Of a stretch of 64,000 bases of DNA, positions 54,034 through 63,410 are shown piece by piece. Source of the DNA: Gammaproteobacteria bacterium. Its GTDB lineage: Bacteria > Pseudomonadota > Gammaproteobacteria > HK1. The DNA lies in contig WLWT01000001.1 in NCBI GenBank assembly GCA_012103455.1, forward strand, positions 4,635,110 through 4,699,109, written 5' to 3'. Made by a program: the position numbers and the translations under genes. The notes beneath the pieces are model-generated. The model was not told the origin of the DNA. It saw only the letters and a list, made by a program, of their open reading frames with translations, and searched no databases. Positions within the stretch are counted from its first letter, which is position 1, and every line of letters begins with the position of its first letter.

Positions 54034-54489
54034 TCAAAGCGTCAGTGCCATGAATCGAGTACCTTCGATGGGCGTGTCGTAGTACGGCTCCGTCTCCACA
54101 AAACCCAAGCGGCGGTACATGCGCTGCGCCGCCGCCATCGTTGGCAAGGTATCGAGGCGAATCGTTTTATAGCCCAGTTGCCGGGCATGGGTGATGGCCG
54201 CCGTCGCCAAACGCTCCCCTACCCCAGCCCCGCGCCCACACGCGCGTACATAGAGGCGTTTGAGCTCGGCGCTCTCGGATGTATTCGCCTTCAATGCCAC
54301 ACACCCTATAGCCACGCCCTCTCTTAATGCCAACCAAGCACCCCCCTCGTGGTCGCTATAAATACGCGGCAGATCCTGAAGCTCTCCGGCAAAGCCCTGA
54401 TACTCCAGCGAGATGGCTAAACTTTCCGCGTACTCCACGAACAAGTGCCGCAGATCCACCCAATGCGCCGCCTCGCCGCCGGTCAACAA
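54034..54489 (-). CDS. GNAT-family N-acetyltransferase
   Basis: Acetyltransferase of about 151 residues. The acetyl-CoA loop is ACGRGAGVGERLATAAI, preceded by the beta-strand AELKRLYVR, and followed by GYKTIRLDTLPTMAAAQRMY and YRRLGFVETEPYY, a typical GNAT end. The start is uncertain: only a TTG at 54489 is available before the frame enters the end of purF, and conserved sequence seems to begin a little earlier. Substrate unknown. Confidence 0.8.
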   Translation of the reverse strand: MLTGGEAAHWVDLRHLFVEYAESLAISLEYQGFAGELQDLPRIYSDHEGGAWLALREGVAIGCVALKANTSESAELKRLYVRACGRGAGVGERLATAAITHARQLGYKTIRLDTLPTMAAAQRMYRRLGFVETEPYYDTPIEGTRFMALTL

Positions 54490-54512
54490 ACGTACTGTGA
54501 CCGTGGCGGGGG

Positions 54513-56024
54513 TTATATCGCGTTCCTCAACTCGAGCACCTCATCATCGGCGGCCGCGCTGCGGCTCTTGGCCCCGTCATTACGCAGCGTCTCCTGGCGG
54601 TGCAGAAATGACGCGGTCACGCCGCCTGTTAAATATTCGCCGGAAAAACACGACGTATCGAACTGGTGAATATCGGGATTGCCATAGCGAACCGCGTCGA
54701 TGAGATCGTCCAAGTCTTGATAGAACAAACGATCCGCGCCCAACTCTTGCGCCACCTCATCCTCGCTACGCCCCGCCGCCACCAACTCACCCGCCGCCGG
54801 CATGTCGATGCCGTAAACATTGGCGTGGCGCACTGGCGGCGCCGCGGAGGCGAAGTAAACGCGCCTTGCGCCCGCATCCCGGGCCATCTGCACGATTTCT
54901 TTGGAGGTGGTGCCACGGACGATGGAATCATCGACCAACAATACGTTCTTGCCTTCGAACTCGAGCCCTATAGGGTTCAATTTCTGCATCACCGATTTTC
55001 GCCGTTCACCCTGGCCAGGCATGATGAAAGTCCGCCCTATATACCGGTTTTTAACAAAACCCTCGCGGTACTTGACACCTAGACGGTAGGCGAGCGGCAG
55101 CGCCGCCGTGCGGCTGGTCTCGGGGATCGGTATGACCACGTCTATGTCGTGCTCGGGAAACTCGCGCATGATCTTGTCGGTTAAGCGCTCACCCATGCGC
55201 AGCCGGGCTTTGTAGACGGATACATCGTCCATGATCGAATCTGGCCTGGCCAGATACACGTACTCGAAAATACACGGCGCCAGCACCGCGTTGTGAGCGC
55301 ATTGGCGCGAGTGAAGCACCGCTTCGCTATCGATGAAAATGGCCTCGCCGGGCGCGATATCGCGTACCAGTTCAAAATCGAGTGCATCCAGGGCCACGCT
55401 TTCCGACGCCACCATGTACTCGACGCCGTGCGGTCCCTCACGTTGACCAAACGCCACCGGCCGGATGCCAAGCGGATCGCGGAACGCCACCAGGCCGTAA
55501 CCATTGATGGTGGCTACCGCCGCGTAAGCGCCCTCACAGCGCTGATGCACGTTGCGTATTGCCTCGAAGATATCATCCGGTTTGAGCCCGGCACGGCCAC
55601 GGCGCCATAGTTCGTGCGCGAACACATTGAGCAACACCTCCGAGTCGGAGTCGGTATTGATGTGGCGCATATCTTGCTCGAACAACTCCTCCATGAGTTG
55701 AGCGGCATTGACCAGGTTACCGTTGTGCGCCAGCGTGATGCCGAACGGTGCGTTGACATAGAACGGCTGCGCTTCGGCCGCCGAGGCCTGTCCAGCGGTC
55801 GGATAGCGAAGATGGCCTATGCCTACGTTGCCCTTCAGGCGCAGCATATGCCGCGTCTGAAACACCTCACGCACCAATCCGCGGTCTTTGCGCAAATGTA
55901 GACGCCGGCCATCACTGGTAACGATGCCGGCCGCATCCTGTCCACGGTGCTGCAACACGGTGAGTGCGTCGTACAACTGCGTGTTGACATCGCCATGGGC
56001 CGCCAAGCCGACTATTGCGCACAT
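54513..56024 (-). CDS. purF: amidophosphoribosyltransferase PurF
   Basis: First enzyme of purine synthesis, 503 residues, transferring glutamine ammonia to PRPP. N-terminal nucleophile Cys2 (MCAIVGLAAHGDVN), glutaminase loop HRGQDAAGIVTSD, and the PRPP-binding motif VLLVDDSIVRGTTSKEIV. No long propeptide, as in other proteobacteria. Downstream of cvpA at 81 bases on the same strand, the classical cvpA-purF pair. Confidence 0.97.
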   Translation of the reverse strand: MCAIVGLAAHGDVNTQLYDALTVLQHRGQDAAGIVTSDGRRLHLRKDRGLVREVFQTRHMLRLKGNVGIGHLRYPTAGQASAAEAQPFYVNAPFGITLAHNGNLVNAAQLMEELFEQDMRHINTDSDSEVLLNVFAHELWRRGRAGLKPDDIFEAIRNVHQRCEGAYAAVATINGYGLVAFRDPLGIRPVAFGQREGPHGVEYMVASESVALDALDFELVRDIAPGEAIFIDSEAVLHSRQCAHNAVLAPCIFEYVYLARPDSIMDDVSVYKARLRMGERLTDKIMREFPEHDIDVVIPIPETSRTAALPLAYRLGVKYREGFVKNRYIGRTFIMPGQGERRKSVMQKLNPIGLEFEGKNVLLVDDSIVRGTTSKEIVQMARDAGARRVYFASAAPPVRHANVYGIDMPAAGELVAAGRSEDEVAQELGADRLFYQDLDDLIDAVRYGNPDIHQFDTSCFSGEYLTGGVTASFLHRQETLRNDGAKSRSAAADDEVLELRNAI

Positions 56025-56105
56025 GAATGCATGCTCCTGCGCCCCGCCGCAAAGCAGCCACTCGACACCAGGACGGACCCCATCGCAACGGCTACCCTGA
56101 ACGGC

Positions 56106-56603
56106 TCAAGTGAAGCGTAAATACTGCGCCACTTGTTGCGGTAGAACACCCCTGATTTCAACGGCGAGACGCTCGAAATGTGGAATCAAGGTTGACGCGC
56201 GCCACCACGGATCGCGCGGCAGCGGCGTCAATCCAGCCACCATCACCAGCAGACCGACGATGAGGGCGCCCCTGGCCGCGCCGAATACCATACCGAGCAC
56301 CCTATCGGTGCCTGTCACGCCAGTCCCGCTAACCACCGCGCCAGCGAGGTAAACGATGATGCCGGTCAACATCATGACCGCCATGAACAATCCGACAAAT
56401 CCTAGCGCTAAGCGCACTGAAGGCGCGGATACATGCGGTTCCAGATACAAAGAAACCGGTTCAAAAAAAGTGAAACTCAGCCACACGGCCAGAATCCAGC
56501 CACCGAGTGAAATGGCTTCCTTGACGAAGCCGCGGGTAAGACTGACAACGGCAGAGACGACGATGATGCCGATGATCAGATAATCAACCTCAGTGAGATT
56601 CAT
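56106..56603 (-). CDS. cvpA: CvpA family membrane protein
   Basis: Inner-membrane protein of 165 residues with four hydrophobic segments; starts VDYLIIGIIVVSAVVSLTRG and FVKEAISLGGWILAVWLSF, with DRVLGMVFGAARGALIVGLL, the family core. CvpA is required for colicin V production and for envelope homeostasis in enterobacteria; its molecular role is unsettled. ATGA-like overlap with the SPOR gene upstream, purF downstream. Confidence 0.94.
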   Translation of the reverse strand: MNLTEVDYLIIGIIVVSAVVSLTRGFVKEAISLGGWILAVWLSFTFFEPVSLYLEPHVSAPSVRLALGFVGLFMAVMMLTGIIVYLAGAVVSGTGVTGTDRVLGMVFGAARGALIVGLLVMVAGLTPLPRDPWWRASTLIPHFERLAVEIRGVLPQQVAQYLRFT

Positions 56604-57172
56604 AAGTTACCAGCTCTGCGCACTACACCTTTCAAGCGGGTTCGCTGCTCCAGTGCGGCGCGGGCGGCATCGGCCTGCGCTCTGGACAGCAGCGGGCCAA
56701 TCATCACCCGCACGTGAACTCCGGCCTTCTCCACATACACGGCGTAACCCGCGGCCGCCAATTGTTCTCGCAACGCATCCGCATTGGCTTGGCTGGTAAA
56801 ACTAGCGAGTTGTAACAACCATTTCTCCGCGCTCGCCCTCCGCTCGCTAGCGCCACCTTTCTCACTGGCCTGAGGCGAAGTGCCAGGGGCCGATCCCGGC
56901 ACCGTCTCACGGGCGCCGTCACCGGAGGGCGGCAGCGTTCGCGCTAGCCTCCGACGTTCCTCGGCCAGACTATCGGTCAAGGTATCGCTCGAAGTATCGG
57001 CGGGCATAGGCACAATCCGGGAATCGAAAGCAGCACCTTCATTTGGCGCTGGCACGTACGCTGTGGCGGGAGCAGGCGAAGGCGATCCGCTGAGCAACCA
57101 GGCCAGGACTCCAATCATCACCAAAGCCAATACACTCGCGCCCACCAGCCGATTTTTACTCGCCTCATGCAT
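56600..57172 (-). CDS. dedD: SPOR-domain protein (DedD-like)
   Basis: Division-associated protein of 190 residues: short cytoplasmic N-terminus, one membrane helix (VGASVLALVMIGVLAWLL), a Pro/Ser/Ala-rich linker and a C-terminal SPOR domain (WLLQLASFTSQANADALREQ to RVMIGPLLSRAQADAARAAL) for septal peptidoglycan. Position between folC and cvpA is that of dedD in E. coli and relatives, supporting the name. Confidence 0.9.
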   Translation of the reverse strand: MHEASKNRLVGASVLALVMIGVLAWLLSGSPSPAPATAYVPAPNEGAAFDSRIVPMPADTSSDTLTDSLAEERRRLARTLPPSGDGARETVPGSAPGTSPQASEKGGASERRASAEKWLLQLASFTSQANADALREQLAAAGYAVYVEKAGVHVRVMIGPLLSRAQADAARAALEQRTRLKGVVRRAGNL

Positions 57173-57239
57173 TGTCCATCATGGCCCTGCCGCTCGGCAC
57201 TACCTATCCGCTTCCTGAGAGCCAACCCACACTAGCTGC

Positions 57240-58532
57240 CTACCGGAGCCTACCGGAACGCTCCGTCGTCCAACAGGGCAGCGCCAACACGCTGCTCACG
57301 GTATGGAACGATCCGAATACGACTATCGTGTCGTTCGACGCGGCCCGCGCGCGGGCGCTCTCCATCGCGGCCAACACGTTCTGATGGCAGCTAAGAGCAG
57401 TCACACCAAAGCCGCTCAGTACCGTGCGCACACCCGTGCCATCGTCACCGCGCGGTCCATCCAATCCACTAATGTGCCACTCATCGATCAGCCCTAGCAA
57501 CGGCTCCAACGCGGCGGCTAGATCCTTGTCCGCCAGCAGCGCGGCCACCGCTAAAGTACGGCCCCTTGGCACCGTGTCGCCGCGCAGATTGTCCGCCAGC
57601 GTCCGCGTCGCCTGCGCATTGTGCGCCACGTCCACGATGATCCGCGGCGCCGCGCTCACCTGCTGAAAGCGCCCTTCCAGATCCGGATACTGTAAAGCGC
57701 GGTCAACTGCCTCGCGGCTCACCGGATGAGACGGTGCCAGCAAATGCAGCACCATGAACGCACCGGCAGCATTATCCTTTTGAAAATCTCCTTTTAAAGC
57801 CGGCTGTGGCAGTGTCTCCCAAACCGTGGAACCGTGCGACCAAGTCCACACGTGACCGTTATCGTAGCGCTCAAAGCTCTCGCCCAGAACATGCAGTGGG
57901 GCGTACAACTGGCCGGCGCGGCGGCGCACGGAGCGTGGTGGATTGCGCTCGGCCACCACTGCCGGACGGTCCAGGCGCAAAATACCGGCTTTTTCCCGAC
58001 CTATCGCCTCCCGGTCATCGCCCAACCATTGGCGATGATCGATATCGATGGTGGTAATAAGAGCGATGTCGGCATCAAACACGTTGACCGCATCCAGCCG
58101 CCCACCGATGCCGATCTCCATCACCGCCACATCGCAATCTTGGGCGATAAACTGATCCATAGCCGCCAACGTACCGAATTCGAAATACGTCATAGTGGTA
58201 TCGCTACGGCGTTCATCCAGGCGGGCGAAGGATTGCATGATAGTAGCGTCATCCAACGGCACGCCATCAATACGTATACGTTCGTTGTAGCGCAATAGGT
58301 GCGGCGAAGTGTAGGTACCCACTTTATAGCCGGCCGCCACAAAAGCGCTTTGCAGAAAAGCCACGCAAGAGCCCTTGCCGTTGGTGCCGGCGACTACGAC
58401 AAGAGGAAAACGTCTTGGCGGCCATTGCATACACTCAACCACTGCCCGCACCCGCTCCAAACCCAGGTTCATAGGACTCGGAAACTGGCTCTCCTGCCAA
58501 TCCAACCACTCTTGCAATCGTTCGAAACGCAT
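57240..58532 (-). CDS. folC: FolC, dihydrofolate/folylpolyglutamate synthase
   Basis: ATP-dependent ligase of about 430 residues adding glutamate to folates. P-loop VVVAGTNGKGSCVAFLQ, YTSPHLLRYNERIRIDG, DVAVMEIGIGGRLDAVNVFD and the Mg site ITTIDIDHRQWLGDD are seen, then the C-terminal Mur-ligase domain (IIVDVAHNAQATRTLADNL). ATG 58532 is chosen over a TTG five codons earlier. A 10-bp duplication lies at its 3' end (57238-57257). The accD-folC link is interrupted by MITE copy 4. Confidence 0.96.
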   Translation of the reverse strand: MRFERLQEWLDWQESQFPSPMNLGLERVRAVVECMQWPPRRFPLVVVAGTNGKGSCVAFLQSAFVAAGYKVGTYTSPHLLRYNERIRIDGVPLDDATIMQSFARLDERRSDTTMTYFEFGTLAAMDQFIAQDCDVAVMEIGIGGRLDAVNVFDADIALITTIDIDHRQWLGDDREAIGREKAGILRLDRPAVVAERNPPRSVRRRAGQLYAPLHVLGESFERYDNGHVWTWSHGSTVWETLPQPALKGDFQKDNAAGAFMVLHLLAPSHPVSREAVDRALQYPDLEGRFQQVSAAPRIIVDVAHNAQATRTLADNLRGDTVPRGRTLAVAALLADKDLAAALEPLLGLIDEWHISGLDGPRGDDGTGVRTVLSGFGVTALSCHQNVLAAMESARARAASNDTIVVFGSFHTVSSVLALPCWTTERSGRLR

Positions 58533-58643
58533 GGCTGATGGACTCAAGGAGTGATGAACATGGAAGGTTATGAGCCTGAGGGTTTATGCAATTTTGCAAT
58601 AAGCTCGTATGATGCGCGGGGCCGGTGGACACCGGTTACTCAA

Positions 58644-58782
58644 GAGCACCTCTAAAAATAGTCATTGTTTCGTGAGTGCAAGGAAGCACCGCGCGCACAA
58701 CCGCAGTGTATAGGTGATACCTGAGGATTGGAGCACGGCGCTGACGCCGCAATCGCGGAAAAGTGCATTGTTAGAGGTGCCC
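58644..58782 (+). mobile_element. MITE-like element, copy 4
   Basis: A 139-bp copy with the same orientation as copy 1. Ends GAGCACCTCTAAAAAT and ATTGTTAGAGGTGCCC; TCAA directly on each side is a clean 4-bp target duplication. It is placed between accD and folC, seven bases from the accD stop, inside what is otherwise a tightly packed block; readthrough must cross it for folC to be co-transcribed. Confidence 0.92.
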
Positions 58783-58789
58783 TCAAGAT

Positions 58790-59686
58790 TCAGGCGGCGG
58801 CACTGCCATCGGCCAGCGCGAAGTGCGGACGCGGCGCCCCCATCAACATGGTCAGCAGTGAAGCTAAACGTTGGCGCATCTCACGGCGGTCCACGATCAT
58901 GTCGATAGCACCGTGTTCCAAAAGGAACTCGGCCCGTTGAAATCCCTCCGGCAAAGTCTCCCGTACAGTCTGCTCTATTACCCTGGGTCCCGCGAACCCT
59001 ACCAGCGCGCCAGGTTCGGCGATGATGACATCGCCCAACATGGCAAAACTCGCCGATACCCCGCCCATGGTGGGATCGGTCAATACCGATATGTAGGGCA
59101 ACGACTCGGTGCGCAGACGCTGGATGGCGGCGCTGGTTTTAGCCATCTGCATCAACGAGAACAGCGCCTCTTGCATGCGCGCCCCACCGCTGGCGCTAAA
59201 GCTCACCAAGGGCAGGCGCTGCTCGATACACGCTTCGGCGGCCAAAACGAACCGTTCGCCCACCACCGAACCCATTGAACCGCCCAAGAAGCCGAACTCG
59301 AAAGCGGCGGCGGTGAGCGGCACGCCGCATACCGTGCCACAGATAACGACGAGCGCGTCGCTTTCGCCGGTCGATCTGATCGCCGCGCTCAAACGATCGA
59401 CGTAGCGCTTGGAATCTTTGAACTCGAGCGGATCGGCGGCGCGCAGGTCCGACCCGAGTTCCATCTGCTCGCCAGTATCGTCCAGCAACTGCTGTAAACG
59501 CCGACGGGCCGGTTGGCGCAGGTGATGACCACACTTGGGACAAACGTCCAGATTGCGCTCCAACTCGGCCCGGTAGAGCACCGCGCTACAGGAGGTACAC
59601 TTCAGCCACAGCCCAGCGGGCACCTTGCGCTTGCTTCCACCATCGGTGCGGATACGAGACGGCAACAGTTTTTCGAACCAACTCAT
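58790..59686 (-). CDS. accD: acetyl-CoA carboxylase carboxyltransferase beta subunit
   Basis: Fatty-acid synthesis enzyme subunit, 298 residues from ATG 59686 (MSWFEKLLPSRI), with GAGG upstream. N-terminal zinc ribbon with Cys34, Cys37, Cys53 and Cys56 counted from the upstream frame start (KCTSCSAVLY...VCPKCGHH). The crotonase-like core shows FEFGFLGGSMGSVVGERF, SFSASGGARMQEALFSLMQM and AEPGALVGFAGPRVIEQTVR. The partner accA is elsewhere. Confidence 0.96.
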   Translation of the reverse strand: MSWFEKLLPSRIRTDGGSKRKVPAGLWLKCTSCSAVLYRAELERNLDVCPKCGHHLRQPARRRLQQLLDDTGEQMELGSDLRAADPLEFKDSKRYVDRLSAAIRSTGESDALVVICGTVCGVPLTAAAFEFGFLGGSMGSVVGERFVLAAEACIEQRLPLVSFSASGGARMQEALFSLMQMAKTSAAIQRLRTESLPYISVLTDPTMGGVSASFAMLGDVIIAEPGALVGFAGPRVIEQTVRETLPEGFQRAEFLLEHGAIDMIVDRREMRQRLASLLTMLMGAPRPHFALADGSAAA

Positions 59687-59721
59687 AACCTCACTCACTG
59701 CGTCAATGCCGCGGCCGAGAA

Positions 59722-60540
59722 TCAGGCATCACGCCGAGCTTCTTCCACGCCGGCTCTAAGCTCGGACACCAACTGCGCCACATACCCGGGCGCATGCTGG
59801 GGATCATCCACGCATTCCCCAACGCGATCGACCAGCGCGCTGCCGACGATTACCGCATCAACACTGCCCGCCATGGCCGCTGCCGACGCGCGATCCTTGA
59901 TACCGAAGCCTACGGCTATGGGTAGATCGGTGACCGCGCGCACCTGTTGCGCCTTCACCGCGACCTCCCCGGCATCGGCCTGGCGCGTACCCGTGACACC
60001 TTTTATAGACACCAGATAGATAAAGCCACTGGCACCATCACAGATCATCCTCATGCGCGCTTGGGTAGTAGTGGGCGCGACGAACATGATTGGGTCTATG
60101 CCATGTTTTTTGAAGGTAGCAAAAGTCTCTTCACCCTCCTCAGGCGGCAGATCCACGATGATCACGCCGTCCACCCCGGCGGCGGATGCTGCCGAGGCGT
60201 AGGCCTGCGCGCCCTGCGCCTCGATGGGATTGAGATAACCCATTAGAACAATGGGGGTGGCATTGTCGCGTTGGCGAAAATCCCGCACTACCTTGAACAC
60301 ATCCGCCACCCGCGTACCGCCGGCTAGCGCCCGCTCCCCCGCCAATTGCACCGAGGGTCCGTCGGCCATCGGATCGGAAAAAGGCACGCCCAGCTCAATA
60401 ATATCGGCACCCGCTTCCACCATGGCATGCATGGTGGCCAAAGTAAGACCCATGCCACCATCACCTGCGGTGATAAAGCACACTAGAGCGGCCCGGCCCT
60501 CGCCGCGCAATTCGGTAAAACGACGGCATAGCCGGCTCAC
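59722..60540 (-). CDS. trpA: tryptophan synthase alpha subunit
   Basis: TIM-barrel enzyme of 272 residues cleaving indole-3-glycerol phosphate. The catalytic pair sits at the same numbers as in Salmonella: Glu49 (DIIELGVPFSDP) and Asp60 (PMADGPSVQ). Phosphate-binding VGFGIKDRASAAAMAG is seen. Start GTG 60540 overlaps the trpB stop by four bases. Confidence 0.97.
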   Translation of the reverse strand: MSRLCRRFTELRGEGRAALVCFITAGDGGMGLTLATMHAMVEAGADIIELGVPFSDPMADGPSVQLAGERALAGGTRVADVFKVVRDFRQRDNATPIVLMGYLNPIEAQGAQAYASAASAAGVDGVIIVDLPPEEGEETFATFKKHGIDPIMFVAPTTTQARMRMICDGASGFIYLVSIKGVTGTRQADAGEVAVKAQQVRAVTDLPIAVGFGIKDRASAAAMAGSVDAVIVGSALVDRVGECVDDPQHAPGYVAQLVSELRAGVEEARRDA

Positions 60541-61769
60541 AATTCGATCCCCTGCCGCTCGGCTACCGTCTGCATGTCTTTGTCTCCGCGCCCCGAGAGA
60601 TTGACGATGACGAGGTCATCGCGCGCCATGGATGCCGCCAGTTGCATGGCATAAGCGGCCGCATGGCTCGATTCGAGCGCCGGGATGATCCCTTCGGTGC
60701 GGGTGAGTGCGTGAAATCCATCGAGTGCCTCATCATCCGTAGCAGTGACGTAATTCACCCGGCCTATGTCCTTCAACCAGGCGTGCTCCGGACCCACGCC
60801 CGGATAGTCCAAACCAGCCGATACCGAATGAGTGCCTTGGATCTGGCCGTCTTCGTCTTGCATCAAATAAGTACGGTTGCCATGCAATACCCCTGGGCGC
60901 CCGGCGCAAAGAGGTGCCGCGTGCTCCCCCGTGCTCACGCCGTTGCCACCGGCCTCGACGCCGTAGATGGCTACATCCGGATCATCTAAAAACGGGTGAA
61001 ACAACCCGATGGCGTTGGAGCCACCGCCGACGCAGGCGATGATGGCATCGGGCAACCGCCCCGCACTATCCAATATCTGCTGGCGCGCTTCACGCCCGAT
61101 GACGGTCTGAAAATCGCGCACCATCTGCGGGTACGGATGAGGGCCCGCAACAGTGCCGATGATATAGAAGGTATCGTCTACGTTGGTCACCCAATCGCGC
61201 ATCGCCTCATTCAAGGCATCTTTCAGGGTTTTGGTACCGGAGGTGACCGGCACCACCTGGGCACCCAGCAACTTCATGCGGTACACATTGCTGGCCTGGC
61301 GCTCCATGTCCTCACTGCCCATATAGACAATGCACTCCAGGCCAAGACGTGCCGCCACCGTCGCCGTGGCTACACCGTGTTGACCCGCCCCAGTCTCGGC
61401 GATGATGCGCGTCTTGCCCATGCGCTTGGCTAAAAGCACCTGCCCGATGGTGTTGTTTACCTTGTGTGCACCAGTGTGATTCAAGTCTTCCCGCTTCAGG
61501 TAGAGCCGCGCACCACCTACTTTGGCAGTCAGGTGCTCGGCGAAATAAAGCGGCGTGGGACGGCCCACATAGTGGGCAAGATCGGCATGAAACTCCGCTT
61601 GAAACCGAGGATCGTCCTTGTACTTTTCATAGGCTATCCTCAAGGCCTCCACGGGACCGGCCAGAGTCTCGGCGATGAAGCGGCCACCGTAGGGGCCAAA
61701 ATGCCCGGCCGCGTCGGGACATTGCCCGATAAGACGCTCTTGCGGGGTCTTATTGGAAAGCTGTGACAC
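60537..61769 (-). CDS. trpB: tryptophan synthase beta subunit
   Basis: PLP enzyme of 410 residues condensing indole with serine. PLP lysine Lys103 in LNHTGAHKVNNTIGQ, catalytic Glu in ETGAGQHGVATATVAA, phosphate loop CVGGGSNAIGLF. Start GTG 61769 overlaps the end of trpF by 20 bases. trpF-trpB-trpA order without trpC/D here is the usual gammaproteobacterial split of the trp genes. Confidence 0.97.
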   Translation of the reverse strand: MSQLSNKTPQERLIGQCPDAAGHFGPYGGRFIAETLAGPVEALRIAYEKYKDDPRFQAEFHADLAHYVGRPTPLYFAEHLTAKVGGARLYLKREDLNHTGAHKVNNTIGQVLLAKRMGKTRIIAETGAGQHGVATATVAARLGLECIVYMGSEDMERQASNVYRMKLLGAQVVPVTSGTKTLKDALNEAMRDWVTNVDDTFYIIGTVAGPHPYPQMVRDFQTVIGREARQQILDSAGRLPDAIIACVGGGSNAIGLFHPFLDDPDVAIYGVEAGGNGVSTGEHAAPLCAGRPGVLHGNRTYLMQDEDGQIQGTHSVSAGLDYPGVGPEHAWLKDIGRVNYVTATDDEALDGFHALTRTEGIIPALESSHAAAYAMQLAASMARDDLVIVNLSGRGDKDMQTVAERQGIEL

Positions 61770-62418
61770 GATTGACTCCTCGCATGAAGGCAGCGATTAG
61801 CGCTGCGTCTTTAATGCCTTTCTCACGTTCCACACCGCCGCTTACATCGACAGCATAGGGCTGCACGGTACGTACCGCTGCCGCTACGTTAACGGGGTTC
61901 AAACCGCCGGCCAAAATGATAGGGGGGTGTTGTGCCCTCGGTTGTTCCGCTGGTTGTTTCCCTGGGATCAAAGCCCAGTCAAAAGCCCGGCCCGTGCCCC
62001 CCCGGCGCACCCGATCATGACTGTCCAGGAGAATGCCGCTGGCCGTCTCGAAGCGCGCCATCTCTTCGGCCACATCCACCCCGGCTTTGACCCCTATCGC
62101 TTTCACAAAAGGCACGCCGAAGGAGGCGCAGTACTCGGATGTTTCATCGCCATGAAATTGAAGGGTATCGATCGGCACCTCAGCCAGTACCTGTTCGACC
62201 CGCTGCGCAGATTCGTTCACGAATAAAGCGGCCCGTGACACAAACGGCGGCAACACCGCGCAAATCGCCCGCGCGATGGCCACGGACACCGCCCGTGGGC
62301 TAGCTGGATAAAAAACCAGCCCTATGGCATCGGCACCTGCCTGAGCGGCGGCTATAGCATCGCCCGGGCGGGTAAGGCCGCAGATCTTGACGCGAACACG
62401 CGGCGCACGGAGCCCCAT
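61750..62418 (-). CDS. trpF: phosphoribosylanthranilate isomerase
   Basis: Third step of tryptophan synthesis. From ATG 62418 it is about 222 residues. N-terminal catalytic Cys in RVKICGLTRPGDA, GADAIGLVFYPASPRAV, LQFHGDETSEYC, and catalytic Asp region with ILLDSHDR and phosphate-site AVDVSGGVEREKGIKD. The frame opens 17 codons earlier, inside an AT-poor repeat-rich gap, without conserved residues. First of trpF-trpB-trpA. Confidence 0.95.
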   Translation of the reverse strand: MGLRAPRVRVKICGLTRPGDAIAAAQAGADAIGLVFYPASPRAVSVAIARAICAVLPPFVSRAALFVNESAQRVEQVLAEVPIDTLQFHGDETSEYCASFGVPFVKAIGVKAGVDVAEEMARFETASGILLDSHDRVRRGGTGRAFDWALIPGKQPAEQPRAQHPPIILAGGLNPVNVAAAVRTVQPYAVDVSGGVEREKGIKDAALIAAFMRGVNRVTAFQ

Positions 62419-62473
62419 CACCAAGCATCCATATCGAGCAGGGAGCGAACCATATCGCACTAACACCACTTAT

Positions 62474-62603
62474 GGCAGAGCGAACGGCCATATACGGCAG
62501 AGCCGATAGCCACTGATGGGAGAACCGATGGCCGCCCGGCAACGCTCACCTACGATCACCAAGGGCAAAATTACCAAGGGCAAGATTACCAAAGGCAAAG
62601 AGG
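62474..62603. repeat. two tandem repeats in the truA-trpF gap
   Basis: Three imperfect 22-bp units beginning GGCAGAGC at 62474 and 62496 and GGGAGAAC at 62518, then three 15-bp units, CCAAGGGCAAAATTA and variants, at 62559, 62574 and 62589. The last one overlaps the truA stop, so the truA C-terminus is shaped by the repeat. Confidence 0.9.
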
Positions 62604-63371
62604 ACTACAAGTGGCGGGTAGGGCAAAAGCATCCGGGTAGCGTACCTTCAGGAAATACAACCCGTCAGGCGGCGCGGTGATGCCACCGGCTGTACGGGTG
62701 CGGGAATCCAGGACTTCCTGCGCCCATCCTATGCCCTGCTCTCCAGTCCCGATGGCCATCAGTACTCCGGCGATATTGCGAACCATATGTTGCAAAAAAG
62801 CGTTCGCCTCGATCTCCATGACGACAAATTGGCCGCGGCGCTCCACACTACAAGAGAGGATCCGCCGCACCGCGGTCCGCGCCTGGCACCCCGATGCTCT
62901 ATAAGCGCTGAAATCGTGCTCACCCACGAGCCGCTGCGCTGCCTCATGCATCCGCCACGCGTCGAGTTGCCTGTGGGTCCAGGTCACCTGCCCGGCAAGC
63001 GCAGCAGGGGGTGAACGCCGGTTCAAAATGAGATAGCGATAACATCTTGACAGGGCGCTAAAACGCGCATGAAAACAATCCGGCACTTGGTGCGCCCATA
63101 CAACCGCTACATCATCAGGCAGTGACGAGTTGGTCCCCAGGACCCACGCGTGCAGTCGCCGTTTCGCGTCCGTGTCGAAATGGATCACCTGGCCGAGGCC
63201 ATGCACGCGGGCATCAGTACGTCCCGCACACGTCGAACTCACCCGATGATTGGCCACCTTGGATAGCGCACGCTCCAATTCCGCTTGCACGGTAGGCGCC
63301 TGCCGTTGTCGCTCCCAACCGTGATAGGCGCTACCCCGGTACTCCACACCCAGCGCGATCCGCACTGTCAC
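62586..63371 (-). CDS. truA: tRNA pseudouridine(38-40) synthase TruA
   Basis: Modifies the anticodon arm of tRNAs; 261 residues. Catalytic Asp53 in CAGRTDARVHGLGQV. N-terminal VEYRGSAYHGWERQ, FHARFSALSRCYRYLILN and MEIEANAFLQHMVRNIAGVL are family signatures. Start GTG 63371. Located between fimV and trpF as in Pseudomonas. Confidence 0.96.
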   Translation of the reverse strand: MTVRIALGVEYRGSAYHGWERQRQAPTVQAELERALSKVANHRVSSTCAGRTDARVHGLGQVIHFDTDAKRRLHAWVLGTNSSLPDDVAVVWAHQVPDCFHARFSALSRCYRYLILNRRSPPAALAGQVTWTHRQLDAWRMHEAAQRLVGEHDFSAYRASGCQARTAVRRILSCSVERRGQFVVMEIEANAFLQHMVRNIAGVLMAIGTGEQGIGWAQEVLDSRTRTAGGITAPPDGLYFLKVRYPDAFALPATCSPLCLW

Positions 63372-63374
63372 TAT

Positions 63375-63410
63375 CCAAGATAACCGCTACCGCCAAGATA
63401 ACCGCTATCG
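63375..63410. repeat. 18-bp tandem duplication at the fimV 3' end
   Basis: CCAAGATAACCGCTACCG at 63375 is followed at 63393 by a copy with one change. It fills the gap between the fimV stop and truA and slightly overlaps the fimV end. Confidence 0.9.
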
